From: Clitoria ternatea | Lineage: Eukaryota > Streptophyta > Magnoliopsida > Fabales > Fabaceae | Direction of reading: 5' to 3' | NCBI GenBank assembly: GCA_037962975.1 | Contig: CM075670.1 | Coordinates: 86,927,501 to 86,991,500, forward strand | Length of the DNA: 64,000 bases | In this document: one piece after another, positions 36,230-48,396 of the stretch | How the letters are laid out: every line of letters starts with the position of its first letter | Position numbering within the stretch: position 1 is the first letter of the stretch | Program-made: the position numbers and the translations under genes | The notes under the pieces: generated by a model | What the model saw: the letters and a program-made list of their open reading frames with translations, nothing else | Told to the model about the DNA's origin: nothing | Database searches by the model: none

Positions 36230-37836
36230 GCCCTAGCTGAAGAAGCTCAAGGGGTTAGATTTTCTCTACCTGCAAGAAAACTCTGCCTGAATTCTTTCTG
36301 ATTCCCCCAGACCTTCAAAAGATCTTCCGGTCCGCACTCTGTGATCTGTCTTGATTATCACAAAGGCCTCTTGCCCTAGAAAGCTTGAAGTTCTCCGGTG
36401 TTCAAAGCTACTGCCCCTTCATCAACCCCTCATATCGTCCCTACATTAATCCTACACACCGTCCCTGTACAGAGTTACTGCCCTTCACCAAACCTTCACA
36501 CCGTACCTTCACCAAGCCACTGTCCCTTTATCAATCCCTCACATCATTCCTTCACCCAAACCTACACACCATCCCTACACAGCATTCACAGTCACTTCCT
36601 CACTTCGGATCAACCCCCACCAACACCGGTCGCATCCTTCGGTTTTCAGCGTTTGAAGCCCACGCCAGCTCAGCATGTTTGCCACTGCTCTCAGCATTCA
36701 ATTCCAGCACCGGTTCGACACCGCCACTGCTTCCAGCATCCAACTCCAAAACCGGCTCCGAACCCTCCACACCGGTTCCTTTCTGTTCCTTATTTCCTTT
36801 GTTTTCATCATTTATTTTCCTGCCAAATTTTTGCTTGTTGGTTATGATTTTCTATGTAGTATAGCTTATACTGTTAATGCTTATCCTTTACCCCTAAGAA
36901 AAAAAATAGAAAAAAACAAATAATAAGTCTTGCACATGTTTTATTTTCTAACCTAAAAAATTCCATTTTTAAACAGTGTCGTACGGGAATACTTCCGTCT
37001 ACACAATCTCTTTAGGATCCGTACACGTATGAAGAACTTCGTCTTGTATGAGTTCCCCACCTCAATAACGTCCATCATCATTTTCCAAGTCTTCCCCTAA
37101 AAAACAAAAAAACTCAAAACTACGTAACCCTGATTTCTTGATAATTCAAGAATACGTAGGAGCAGGACCTCAACTCCTGTCGGGCCCATCTTTCTTGTTT
37201 CTTTTTACTGATTTATTTCCTCACTTTCGTGTTTCTTTCATAAACGTTCTTTTTTTGTCGCTTCCATGAAAATCAATTTAGACGTGACGTCTTGTTGATT
37301 TTCCCCTAGTTTTTGTTCAAGCCTTGCCACAATTCATAGGGAAGGGATACTTAGGACGAGACGTCCCGCTTATCTCTTTCCTATCCTTGTCCTTTTCTTT
37401 ATCCGAGAATGTCTAATTTAGACGTGACGTCTTATTAGCATTCTCTTCCCCTCTCTGTCTCATATCGAAGTCGAGTTTAATTTGGATGAAATGTCCCGTT
37501 GACCTCGCTTCGACATCCTATGTTTGTACAGTTATCTTACTCCATTCCGTCATTTTCAAATAAAAATACAAAAAAAAGGAAGAAACCATGTTTTATTGAA
37601 GGCTATTTATACTGTGCTTTCAATCTTGGTACTGTTTCTGACAGGCGACGTAGGGTGCTAATACCTTCCCTACTCGTAACCGACTCCCGAACTTGAATCT
37701 CATTTTTAAACCAGTGCTTTACTGAACATAGTTTTTTCTAATGTTTTTCCTATGGATAAAAATGTTGGTGGCGACTCCCTGTTTCACACATAGATTTTCT
37801 TCCTCGCCGCGCCGTCGCGATCCAGGTTGCGACAGA

Positions 37837-37855
37837 TGGCGACTCCACTGGGGAT
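37837..37855 (+). other. Primer binding site, tRNA-Arg type
   Basis: TGGCGACTCCACTGGGGAT starts two bases after the LTR end GTTGCGACA. It is complementary to the 3' end of a plant tRNA-Arg, as recalled, and tRNA-Arg is the primer reported for Ogre-type elements. Confidence 0.8.
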
Positions 37856-38930
37856 AACTTAAGAGAGTCAGGCCAGTTTGATCGAAAGCGCATGTTCTTT
37901 TTATATAGCCGTTGCTATCTCAGATTTTTTCCCCTTGTTTATTTTCTGTTGATTATTGTGAATGTTTGTTCTCGCTTTAATTGTATCTTGTTATTTGTTT
38001 CATTGTCTATGTTTGCATGTTTGTTGAACCCTAGGGTAGAGGACTATGTTACTTTCCTGCAATCATTAAACCCTAAGGTAGACGACTGTATATTTGTTCT
38101 GTGTTTGTTCTTTGTGCAGAATGGGGTAAGGTAAAAGGTATTGAATGCCCTTCCACACACTACACTCACAATTACTTGCACACACTTATGAGTGGCGCCC
38201 TATACCCAATGAAGCTTAAGTTAGGAGGGGTTGGTAACGGAATCGTATGGGATGTACTTCCCATCCGGTGTTCGTGAGAACCCCAACCAGAGTTTGACCT
38301 CTCGTGATATACGCACCTAGTGGATTCCACTGTTTGCGTCCCTGTCTTGGGTAGGATCTTGGCTCTGGTGACCTTCTAGATGTCTAGTGGAAGCCACCCG
38401 GTGTGGAGAGTCACTTTTAGACAAGCGATAGGGCCTAGAAAAGACTTTCAACAAAACCCGACCTAGGCTACGAAAGGGCAATCTTTACTTTACCTTATGT
38501 CATTTTTGCTTTCCCTTTTATTAAAAAAATAAATTATCTACCACCCGTAGGTTTGCTTAATTTTTGAAATAATGACTCATTTTGAAACACACAGTATTCT
38601 TCGGGTGAATAGATAATCCTCTTTTTGACCATGTACCTCTGAGTGTATAATCGTAAGTTTTCTTAATCGTCAAAAAAAAACAAAATCATTTTTGTGTCCC
38701 TTTAACTGGGGCATCAATGACGATTAAGAAAACATGTGACTTTTGACAGTTTGGGCTCACATGAATTTTGGAAATCAATGTTTCCCAAAAAATCAAACAA
38801 AAAATATTTTTTACTTTACATCAGATCCTTGGGGAAACATGGATTTCAAAATGTAATAATAACTGATTCCTTTCTTTGTCTTATTGTTTGTAGGGAACGA
38901 TTCCGAATTTGACGGTATTTCTAAGTCAGT
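37856..38930 (+). other. Ogre leader before ORF1
   Basis: About 1.1 kb with no convincing gene. It contains two copies of AACCCTARGGTAGAVGACT (about 38027 and 38069). The ORF at 37892-38134 has no recognisable domain. Confidence 0.5.
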
Positions 38931-40871
38931 ATGGAAGTTAACATGGGACAAGGTAATTGTGGTATGGAGATGACTGAATTAAAGAAGTTATTGCACCTTA
39001 AGGCTAGAAAGGTCGATACTGATAGTCTACAGGCACTAGGGAGGAAACTGAGTTTGACTCAAAGAATGACTTTCACGAGGAAATATGGGAAGATCCTGAA
39101 ACTTTTAGAAGTGGAAGTCCAAACTGAAGCAATTACAGCTCTGGCTCAATTCTATGACCCATCCCTCCACTGCTTTACTTTCCAGGACTTTCAGCTAGCA
39201 CCCTCCATAGAAGAGTTTGAACAAATATCGGGGATGCCGGTGGAGGGACAGATTCCTTATCGTCATCTGGATCATCATGCATCAGTCGCTTCTGTAGCGC
39301 GCATTTTGAAAGCCCATCCTGAAATGTTAAGAAATGCACAAATGAATAGAAATTAGATTCCAGGGTTTACTAGGGAATTCCTGGAAAAACACATGCATAT
39401 CCTAGCAGAAAAGGAAGAATGGGAAACCTTCATGGACGCCTTGGCTCTCACTATCTATGGGGTTGTCTTGTTCCCTAACTTAGACAACTATGTGGATTAT
39501 GATGCTATAGGAGTCTTCAATGCTCATAAACATAGGCTCAAGAATCCTGTCACAGCTGTATTGGCCAATGTGTATTGCACCATGGATTTGTGCCACACCC
39601 AAGGTGGAACGAGGATTATTTGCTGTTTACCTATTCTGTATGTGTGGCTTACATCGCACGCTTTTCATCAGCTATGCAAAGTCGAGTGTCCGATCTCTGA
39701 TTTGAAATTGTGTCAGTTGGCAGCGAAGAATGGGCACGAGTGGGCTAATCACCTCGTGGGCCTTACAGCTGAAAGGGTAAGATGGTATCCTCAATGGCTA
39801 GAAGTTGAGTCAATCATTTATAGTTGTGGAGAATATCTAAATGTTCCTCTAATGGGTACACAAGGGTGCATCAATTATAATCCTGTTATTGCAAAACGTC
39901 AGTTGGCTTATCCTCTACTTGGGCCACCGAACGGAGAGCTGCTCACTCCTTTCATTTTGTATTATACGAAAGGAAATTATACTTCCACTGTTCAAAATAT
40001 AGCCAACGCTTGGAAGAAGGTCCATAGGATGGGCAAGGAACTGGGAGCACGAAGCCATACTGTGGAGGCTGAATACTTTGAATGGGTGGTAAACAGAGTG
40101 TCCATGGTGAAATTGCCTTTCAAGGGCCCTTCATACCAACCCATGGACACAGTCCCTCCGCCGTGCATCATGGAAGATAAGGCTACCCTATCACTGAAAG
40201 CTCAAATAGAAGAATTGAAGGCAAGGAATCAAAAACTAGAAGAAGACCTCTTGAAGTGTCAACAAGAGTGCGCCCTTCATAGGAAGGAGAATTCTGAAGG
40301 AAGACATGCTATGGAGGAAATGCAAAAGAAGAGAAAGATTGATGAAAATTACAGGGTGAAACAAGATCAATGCCTTCGCGCAGCCAATTCTCAGTTAAAG
40401 ATAAAAGGTCAGCAGAACGATGCTGTATTGGCTGAAAAACAAATTTTGAAGGACCTGCTGGCACAATCCAGAGAAAAAGGGAAGGAGACCTGGGTACAGA
40501 AAAAGATGTTATAAACCCAGGTCCACAAATTGGAACTACAACTTGAGGAAGTAATAAATGCCTGTGAACAAGAGATAAACACAGAGCATAAAAAAGCCCT
40601 TGATGTTGAACGACGTTGCCAGGAGACTACACAGGCTCTGAGGGAAGAGTTGGCCCAAAGTGACGAAATCATTCATTCATGGATGGACCATTTCGCTAGA
40701 TTGGCTTACCTAGCCAATGGAGTCCTGGAAGATTTTCCCTCAATGCTGAAGCAAGCCGAAGGCATGATTAATCCCCTGTCCACTCCCAAAGAGATATCAT
40801 CATTTTTGAGCTATTGCCAGGAAAGACTTTGTAAAATAAGGGCCATGATTGCCCGAGCCAGGAGTGGTTAA
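38931..40871 (+). pseudogene. Ogre ORF1 (extra ORF upstream of gag)
   Basis: One frame of 647 codons with only two in-frame stops (TAG at 39354 and TAA at 40512). The N-terminal ~430 residues resemble the conserved globular ORF1 domain of Ogre elements (recalled as DUF7745): 'HCFTFQDFQLAPSIEEFEQ', then 'CCLPILYVWLTSHAFH' and a 'WYPQWL' phrase. From about 40180 on it is a long Lys/Glu/Gln-rich coiled coil. No nucleic-acid-binding or catalytic motif is evident. The role in the element's life cycle is unknown. It is the best preserved sense ORF here; both stops fit C-to-T changes in Gln codons. Confidence 0.8.
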
Positions 40872-41177
40872 AGTTTTTGTAATCCGAATCTTTCTAGCAA
40901 CATTGTATCATTTGGAAGAATAAAATAATGAAGCTCTTTTCATCCCCACAGTTGTCTCATGTTAATTTCCGATCTACTGCTATACTTAGTACTTTGAACG
41001 CGACGTTCTGGGAAAAGTTAAGAAATACATGTCAAGTTCAGAATTGCACCCCGCATACGCCTATCTATTTTTGTTTTATCATCTTTAACTGTTTCCTTTA
41101 TTTTTCTAACAATTTGTTGTGATTCTTTAGACACTACAGGTAAACACCCCTACGCGACCAGGCTCAAGAAGAAACTC
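40872..41177 (+). other. ORF1-gag intergenic spacer
   Basis: About 300 bp, pyrimidine-rich towards its 3' end (41075-41135), with several AG dinucleotides that could serve as splice acceptors. No gene is visible. Confidence 0.45.
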
Positions 41178-43575
41178 ATGGCCGATATGGAACAAGAAAA
41201 TGAAAACTTGAGAGCTGAGGTTAATCAGTTGAAAGAACAAATGGCTGAAATGACCAAGCTCCTGGAAAGGAGAGTCACAGAAAGGGATTCTTTAGTGGAA
41301 GTTGAAGATGCCGGGCAACAACCTCCTACTCCCTGACACACGCAGGGTCATGCTGGAGGACCAAGCTCAAATCCTGCAGGGCCTACCGTTACGGTTCACC
41401 TCGGTAAGTCGGACACTGCCAATGCTCAACAACACACTTTTGTTGACGCGGAAGGGAATGTCATACCCTTTCCACAGTATGGGTTACCTCCGGGCTATGT
41501 CCCACCACTTCAAGAGGAACCGGATTATCAAGAAATGATCCTTCGGGCAGCTCAACCAAGCGTTCCACTTGTCCGGAATCCTCAAATGATTCCGGTCTAT
41601 ACACAAGCTGCGCAGCAGCAAGCCGCACAACCACAAGTTGCCCGAGAACAGTCGGACCCCACGCCTCAATGTCGAATGTAAGTCCGGCATATGATGACCA
41701 GCCAATCAGGAGTACTAGTCATTATGTTGTTACAGGTCTAAGTGCTGCCGTTGCCGCCACCCAGGAGGGAAGGTTAGAGTTCCTAGAAAGGCGTTTAAGA
41801 GAAATAGAAGGAATGAACCGGTTTGGATTGGGCAGTGCCGCACAACTCTGTCTGATTCTTGACGTTGTTATTCCTCCCAAATTCAAAATGCCTGAATTCG
41901 ACAAGTACCGGGGGCTAACCTGTCTGAAGAACCATCTGACCATGTACTGCCGGAAGATGGCTTCACACGCCTCCAATGACCCCCTGCTCATTCATTGTTT
42001 CCAAGACAGTCTGCCTGGAGCACCCCTAACTTGGTACAATCATCTTGAACGATCTCGTATACATTGTTGGGAGGATCTAGCAGATGCTTTCATACAACAG
42101 TATAAGTATAATTTAGACATGGCTCCAGATAGAGTATAGTTACAGAACATGTCTAAAAAAGACAACGAGACATTTAAAGAATACGCCCAACGGTGGCGTG
42201 AGGTGGCGGCCCAGGTTGACCCCCCTTTATCAGAAAAGGAGGTGATTTCGATATTCATTGATACACTCTAGTCACCATTCTATGATAAGATGATTAGAAG
42301 CATCTCATCTCATTTCTCTGATATTGTCACTATTGGAGAAAGGATAGAGAATGGTCTACGAACGGGGAAGATCATTCGGGGTCTATCTGGGGCCGGAGCA
42401 GCAAGAAAACCTTCCCTGGGAGAAGGGAAGAGAAGAGAAGGGGAGACCAACTTAGTCTCCCATAACCTAGGGAGGAACCAGCCCAGACCACCTACCCTGT
42501 CACCTTTCCGTCAACATATCATAATGCACCACACCCATATGTGGCTGTAATCCCAAATCCAAACCCACCTCATTTCCGCCCGCTTGTTATGGGACCACCC
42601 ACACCACCGCAAGTCCCTTACCAAACACCACAAATGAACCCGCCAAATCCAAATCCAAGGAGGCAAAACAATGACCGTGCCCAACCACAATTTGACCCGA
42701 TTCCCATGACTTATACCGAGCTCTTCCCTTACCTCATTAAAAACACAATGGTAGTGCCATGCCCTCTAAAGACGCTTCAGCCTCCATATCCTAGAGGGTA
42801 CGACCCGAATGCACGGTGTGATTACCACGCTGGTGCACCGGGGCACTCAACCGAGAACTGCCTGGCACTAAAGTTTAAGGTGAGAGACTTAATTCGGGCT
42901 GACTGGATAAGCTTTAAAGAGAGGAGCCCGAGTGTAACGACCAATCCTCTTCCCAACCATAAAGGACCAGGTATCAATGCTATAGGGGAGGATGAAGAAC
43001 GCGTTTCTAAGATCGAGGACATCCAAATGCCATTGGAAATGATTCACTCCCATTTACTTAAAGTGGGATTGATAGAAGATTCATGGGATGAAGAGTGCAA
43101 TGACCTCCAGTCTGCAAAAGGAAGGGACTTCCAGGAAACCCTCCAAGGACTCATGGACGCTCGAGTCATGGAGGTTTGCAGACGCCGTGAAGACCGAGTG
43201 AATATGATACAGGAGCAAGGTAGGGCACGAGTCCCGAAACCTCTGGTTATATTCTATAACAAGCATACGCCAGCGGCTTCGGCTCCTGCCAAAACAGTCA
43301 TTACGGTAAGAGCACCAACCCCATTCCCCTTCAAGGATTCCCATGCTGTGCCATGGAGGTATGATACGGAGGTGGTCGTCGCCAATTCGGGGGCGGTCGA
43401 CTCCACGCCATCCTCTTCCATTACAAATATCGTCGGGGTTGGGAGAATGACCCGGAGTGGAAGGGTGTATACGCCGCCTGAGCCTAAGCAAGATAAAACC
43501 ACCGGAGAGGTAAAAGCAGGGAAAGAAGTAATCGCTGATGAGACAAAGAGGGCTGTGACTGAGGAAGAGGACTAG
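41178..43575 (+). pseudogene. Ogre gag
   Basis: ATG 41178 opens a coiled-coil N-terminus ('ENENLRAEVNQLKEQMAEM'). A Pro/Gln-rich linker follows after a TGA near 41333, then a frameshift near 41660. The capsid-like core is 'PPKFKMPEFDKYRGL..LKNHLTMYCRKMA', 'CFQDSLPGAPLTWYNHLE' and 'ADAFIQQYKYNLDMAPDR'. TAG codons at 42137 and about 42270 interrupt it, and another frameshift occurs near 42545. A C-x2-H-x5-H-x4-C zinc motif (CDYHAGAPGHSTENC) lies at 42817-42861. The frame ends with TAG 43573 and continues in frame into protease. Gag forms the virus-like particle. Confidence 0.8.
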
Positions 43576-43581
43576 GAATTT

Positions 43582-44690
43582 CTCAAGTTTATCTGCCACG
43601 GCGAATACCAGGTGCTGGACCAGTTGGATCATACCTCAGTAAAGATATCCTTGTTGTCCCTGTTGATGAGTTCAAAACCACATCAGGACATATTAATGAA
43701 AGTTCTGAACGAGGCCTATGTTAAGCATGACTTATCCGTTCACCAGTTTGGGGGCATAGTCCGGCATATTGTTGCCAACAATTACTTGACCTTTACAGAT
43801 GAGGAAGAACCCACAGAAGGAAGAGGGCACAACAAAGCCCTCCATATTTCTGTAAGGTGTCAAGATTACATCCTGGCGAAAGTACTTGTTAACAATGGGT
43901 CGTCTCTGAATGTAATACCGAAATCCACACTGGCAAAATTACCTTTTGATGGAACGCATATGAGACCGAGCTCCATGGTGGTTCGAGCTTTCGATGGGAC
44001 TCGTCGGGAAGTCATGGGGGAAATTGAGTTGCCTATACAAGTTGGGCCCTGTACCTTCCAAGTGCTCTTCCAAGTGATGGATATCGCGCCCGCCTACAGC
44101 TGTTTATTAGGGCGGCCATGGATTCACTCGGCCGGGTGGTCCCCTCCACACTGCATCAAAAATTGAAATTCATTGTCGATAACCAGTTAGTGATTGTTTC
44201 CAGGGAAGAGGACCTCCTGGTTAGCAAACCCATCTCTACTCCATACATTGAGGCTGCCGGGGAAGCCCTCGAAATGTCGTTCCAAGCCTTGGAGATTGCC
44301 AATGCAACGAGCATTGTAAAGGTGTCTTTCCCCAACGTGCCTCTAATGGTGGCGTTGAACATGTTGCGAAAGGGGTACCAGCCAAGAAAAGGATTAGGGC
44401 AGGAATTGGAAGGTAGAATCCAGCCCGTGCGCCTCCCGGAAAACAAGAATAGATATGGCCTGGGGTACAAACCCACTGCGGCAAATAAACGAAGGATCGA
44501 AGAAGAGAAAAGGGGAAGAAGGGTGGCCCGCCTCACTGGACGAGAATTCGACACCGCGAGAATCCCTATCTGCGACCTCTATCAGAGCTTCAGAAGCGCT
44601 GAAATAATATACCCAGATCAGGTCGCCATGGTTGAAAGCGAGCCTGACCACAATGTGGAGTGGGTGTATGCTTGTCACCCAGATCGATAA
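43582..44690 (+). pseudogene. Ogre protease with G-patch domain
   Basis: The protease core lies at about 43830-44120 with 'VLVNNGSSLNVIPKSTL' and 'CLLGRPWIHSAG'. At the position where Tat-lineage proteases carry the catalytic Asp the codon at 43891-43893 is AAC (Asn). A frameshift occurs near 44140. The second part (44118-44690) contains a G-patch: 'MLRKGYQPRKGLGQELEGR' and 'RYGLGYKPT' at about 44360-44475. G-patch is an RNA-binding or helicase-stimulating motif found in some retroviral proteases and Tat/Ogre elements. The final TAA (44688) precedes a probable intron. Confidence 0.82.
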
Positions 44691-44915
44691 CTGAGCAACT
44701 GGGAAGTAATTACTGTCATAACTTGGTGGTCCCTTGCCATGCCCAAGGCTCCGGGACCTATTTTTTTGTAATAAGGGCAGAACTTGTTTATTTTGTTTCA
44801 AAAAGTTAATGAACACATTTCATTTCCTCTTACCTCATTTTTGTTCATTTTCTATTTCTTAAACCTTTTGCTTGTTTGTTTCTCTTTTCATTTTTATAAT
44901 ATAACCCAAATGCAG
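44691..44915 (+). other. Probable intron between protease and RT
   Basis: About 225 bp without coding potential, T-rich (44755-44895), ending in a TGCAG acceptor at 44911-44915, after which the RT polyprotein frame is open. Ogre elements are known to remove an intron at this place. The donor is not obvious; weak GT sites upstream of the TAA would be needed, so the left boundary is uncertain. Confidence 0.5.
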
Positions 44916-46074
44916 ATCCAAAAATGATCTCCCTGAGAGCAATGAGAACTTGGTTTTATTTCATGACTCTGATTATCCAAATGATTGCGCCTATGAGGAA
45001 GGTGAGGAAGACTTTGGACCTTCACCTGAATTGACAAGACTGTTGGAACAAGAGGATAAAGAGATTCAACCTCATCAGAAGGATATCAAAACCATTAACC
45101 TGGGAAATGAAGGGGAGAAAAAACTGGTCAAGATAGGCACCTGCTTAAGCAAAAGCCGACAAGATGAACTGATCAAACTACTCCAGGAATTTCGGGATGT
45201 GTTTGCTTGGTCATATCAATATATACCAGGGTTGGATAACAGCATAGTAGAACATAGTTTGCCTCTGAAACCTGAATGTCCGCCAATCAAGCAAAAGCTG
45301 TGAAGAATGAAACCCGAAATGCTTCTCAAGATCAAGGAAGAGGTCAAGAAACAATTTGAGGCCGGCTTTTTAGCCGTGGCCAAGTATCCACAATGGATAG
45401 CCAACATAGTCCCAATCCCGAAAAAGGATGGAAAAGTACGGATGTGTGTGGACTATCGAGATTTAAACAGAGCCAGCCCTAAGGACGATTTTCCCCTGCC
45501 GCATATTAACATTTTGGTTGATAACACAGCCCAACACTCCATATTCTCCTTCATGGATGGTTTCTCTGGGTACAATCAAATTAAAATGGTGCCAGAAGAC
45601 ATGGAAAAAACCACGTTCATCACTCTGTGGGGTACTTTCTGTTACAAAGTAATGTCCTTCGGTTTGAAAAACGCTGGGGCAACCTATCAAAGAGCAATGG
45701 TCACTTTATTCCACGATATGATGCATAAGGAGATAGAGGTCTATGTGGATGATATCATTGCAAAATCTAAAACTAAGGAAGATCATGTCCGCGACCTAAG
45801 AAAGCTGTTTGAACGGTTGAGGAAATATAAGCTCAGATTGAACCCTGCCAAGTGCACGTTTGGCGCAAGGTCAGGCAAGCTGTTGGGTTTTATTGTAAGT
45901 GAGAAAGGAATTGAAGTAGATCCCGACAAGGTCAAGGCAATCCTGGAAATGCCACCTCCTTGTACAGAAAAGGAAGTCAGAGGATTTTTAGGAAGGTTAA
46001 ACTACATTGCTCGGTTTATCTCACAACTGACATCGACTTGCGAATCGATCTTCAAACTACTCCGCAAGAACTAA
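44916..46074 (+). pseudogene. Ogre reverse transcriptase
   Basis: The frame opens right after the TGCAG acceptor, with an acidic linker and the phrase 'FRDVFAWSYQYIPGLD'. A TGA at 45301 interrupts it. From 45307 the RT core has 'IVPIPKKDGKVRMCVDYRDLNRA', 'SFMDGFSGYNQIKM' and the catalytic box YVDD at 45742-45753. The thumb follows with 'LGFIVSEKGIEVDPDKV' and 'VRGFLGRLNYIARFI'. It ends with TAA 46072. Both stops lie where conserved Arg or Gln codons would be expected. Catalytic aspartates are present. Confidence 0.88.
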
Positions 46075-47142
46075 CTTGGACAATGGAATGAGGACTGCCA
46101 AACGGCTTTTGAGAAAATTAAGCAGTACTTGCAAGAGCCACCAATATTGGTACCACCAACCCCCGGGAGACCACTGATATTATACCTGATGGTATTGGAT
46201 GAGTCCATGGGCTGTGTATTGGGCCAGCACGACGAAACAGGGAAGAAGGAACATGTAATATATTACCTGAGCAAAAAGTTCACTGATTGTGAGATGCGAT
46301 ATTCTACGTTAGAACGAACTTGCTGTGCGCTAGCATGGGCTGCGAAGCGCTTAAGGCAGTATATGTTGAGTCACACCACCTGGCTAGTTTTTAAGATGGA
46401 TCCTATCAAGTACATCTTCGAGAAGCCGGCTCTGACTGGAAGAATTGCTCGGTGGCAAGTACTGTTAACTGAGTACGACATAACATATGTCACTCAGAAA
46501 GCCATAAAAGGGAGTGCTTTGGCTGACTACTTAGCCCATCAACCCATAAGTGATTACCAACCAATGCCATTTGACTTCCCGGATGAGGATATCCTGGCAT
46601 TGTCTGACGAAGAAGGTGGCAATAAGGATAAGTGGATCTTGAGATTTGATGGAGCTTCTAACGCTTTGGGACACGGAATCGGAGCCATTTTGATTTCACC
46701 AAAGAAAGCGTTCATCCCTGTCTGTGCTCGGTTATGTTTCGATTTTACCAATAATATCGCTGAGTATGAGGCTTGTTCTCTAGGCATCCAAGCGGCACTA
46801 GAGACGAAAGTAAAGTCATTAGAAGTCTACGGGGACTCCGCTTTAGTTATCCACCAGTTAAAAGGCGAATGGGAAACTAGAGACAACAAGTTGGTTCCCT
46901 ATCACTCCCATATCAAAGAAATGATCAAAGACTTTGATGAAATCTCATTCCACCATGTTCTTCGGGAGGACAACCAGATGGCTGACGCTTTGGCCACTCT
47001 TGCTTCAATGTTCAAAGTGAGTAACGATTATGATGTGCCTCTCATCGAGATAGAGAATCGTTGTGAGCCCGCATACTGCCAAGTGGTTGAAGAAGAATCA
47101 GATGGAAAACCTTGGTACCACAACATTAAGAATTATATATAG
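46075..47142 (+). pseudogene. Ogre RNase H and second, archaeal-type RNase H
   Basis: After the TAA the same frame continues with the first RNase H ('YLMVLDESMGCVLGQHD', 'RYSTLERTCCALAWAAKRL'). A linker follows, then a second RNase H-fold from about 46630: 'WILRFDGASNALGHGIGAI', 'NIAEYEACSLGIQAAL', 'VYGDSALVIHQLKGEW' and 'NQMADALATLASMF'. All four acidic catalytic positions of the second domain can be seen. The two-domain arrangement is diagnostic of the Tat lineage. The frame ends with TAG 47140. Confidence 0.88.
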
Positions 47143-48359
47143 AACCAAGGATACCCAGACAATACAACGGAAAATGACAAGAGAACCCTGCGATGGCTCG
47201 CCATGAGTTTCTTTTTAAGTGGCGACGTGCTTTACAAGAGAAACCATGATTCTATACTCCTTCGCTGCGTCGATACCACGGAAGCAAATAGAATCATGAG
47301 GGACATTCATGAGGGATCTTTCAGAACCCACATCAATGGGCACGCCATGTCGAGGAAAATCTTAAGGGCTGGTTACTTTTGGATGACCATGGAACAGACT
47401 GCTTCGCCTATGCTCGGAGATGTCATAAGTGCCAAATATATGCTGATCATATTCACGCACCCCCGTCATCTCTAAATGTTTTGTCAGCACCATGGCCTTT
47501 CTCGATATGGGGCATAGATGTCATTGGTCCCATTGAACCAAAGGCTTCAAATGGCCACCGTTTCATTTTGGTCGCCATTGATTACTTCATAAAATGGGTG
47601 GAGGCAGCTTCATACGCTAATGTAACCAAAGGTGTTGTCATTAAATTCGTCAAGCGTGAGTTGATATGTCGCTACGGCCTACCGAGCCAAATCATCACAG
47701 ACAATGGTACAAATCTAAATAACAAAATGATGAAGGAGCTTTGTGAGAGCTTTAAAATCTCCCACCATAATTCCTCTCCGTACCGCCCAAAAATGAATGG
47801 GGCAGTCGAGGCGGCTAACAAAAATATCAAAAAGATAGTGCAGAAGATGGTGGTAACTTACAAAGACTGGAACGAAATGCTTCCCTTTGCTCTACATGGT
47901 TATCGTACCTCAGTCCCAACCTCAACTGGGGCAACCCCTTTCTCTTTGGTTTATGGCATGGAAGCAGTCCTGCCTTTTGAAGTAGAAATCCCTTCCCTCC
48001 AAGTGATCATGGAAGCCAAACTAGAAGAAGCTGAATGGATCCAGGCTCGACATGACCAACTAAATCTGATCGATGGAAAAAGATTGACTGCCCTCTGTCA
48101 TGGTCAATTGTATCAAAAGCGTATGAAGCGAGCGTTTAAAAAGAATGTGCGACCTCGGCAGTTCCAAGAAGGAGACTTGGTGCTCAAAAAGATTTTGCCG
48201 ATTCAGAAAGACAGTCGGGGCAAATGGACTCCTAGCTATGAAGGGCCTTACGTCGTGAAGAAAGCTTTTTCCGGAGGTGCTCTCATACTCACCACCATGG
48301 ATGGGGAAGATTTACCGATGCCTACAAATACGGATGCAGTGAAAAGATATTACTCCTGA
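47143..48359 (+). pseudogene. Ogre integrase
   Basis: The zinc-binding region begins at about 47300 ('HEGSFRTHINGHAMSRKIL') and is split by a frameshift near 47400. Its Cys pair ('RRCHKCQ') is in the next frame. The core (47379-48359) has the D-D-E triad in 'WGIDVIGPI', 'ITDNGTNLNN' and 'NGAVEAANKN', all intact. The C-terminal part holds 'FSLVYGMEAVLPFEVEI' and 'WTPSYEGPYVVKKAF'. No chromodomain is present, as expected for Tat. The stretch of about 326 codons after the frameshift is unbroken. Confidence 0.88.
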
Positions 48360-48396
48360 AAAAAAAAGGGTAAAAAAAGGTAAAAAAAAAAGGGGG
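48358..48396 (+). other. Purine-rich tract directly after integrase
   Basis: Three A-runs ending in GG or GGG, the last being ten A followed by GGGGG (48383-48397). It resembles a polypurine tract, yet the LTR is 6 kb further on. It may be a second (internal) plus-strand primer or a relic of an ancestral element end. Confidence 0.45.

Larger units (their letters stand above)
34933..37834 (+). repeat. 5' LTR of Ogre element
   Basis: 2902 bp, TGTGAACAC...GTTGCGACA. The first 0.9 kb is built of CATTTCCGAGTGGAATG-like units about 30 bp apart and a 212-bp tandem duplication. TATA box TATAAAT is at 36223-36229. Downstream of it the region 36390-36620 is C-rich with degenerate ACACCGTCCCTA-like repeats. 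The two overlapping ORFs there (36385-36864 and 36398-36847) start with TTG and GTG, not ATG. Confidence 0.95.

Noticed and set aside
36385..36864. Two overlapping ORFs (159 and 149 codons) present in both Ogre LTRs (also 55929-56408)
   Set aside because: They start with TTG and GTG, not ATG, lie in a C-rich degenerate repeat, and encode Pro/His/Thr-rich sequence without a domain. Presence in both LTRs only reflects LTR identity.
39393..40514. ORF1 as a captured host gene
   Set aside because: Its position, coiled-coil tail and resemblance to known Ogre ORF1 make it an element gene.
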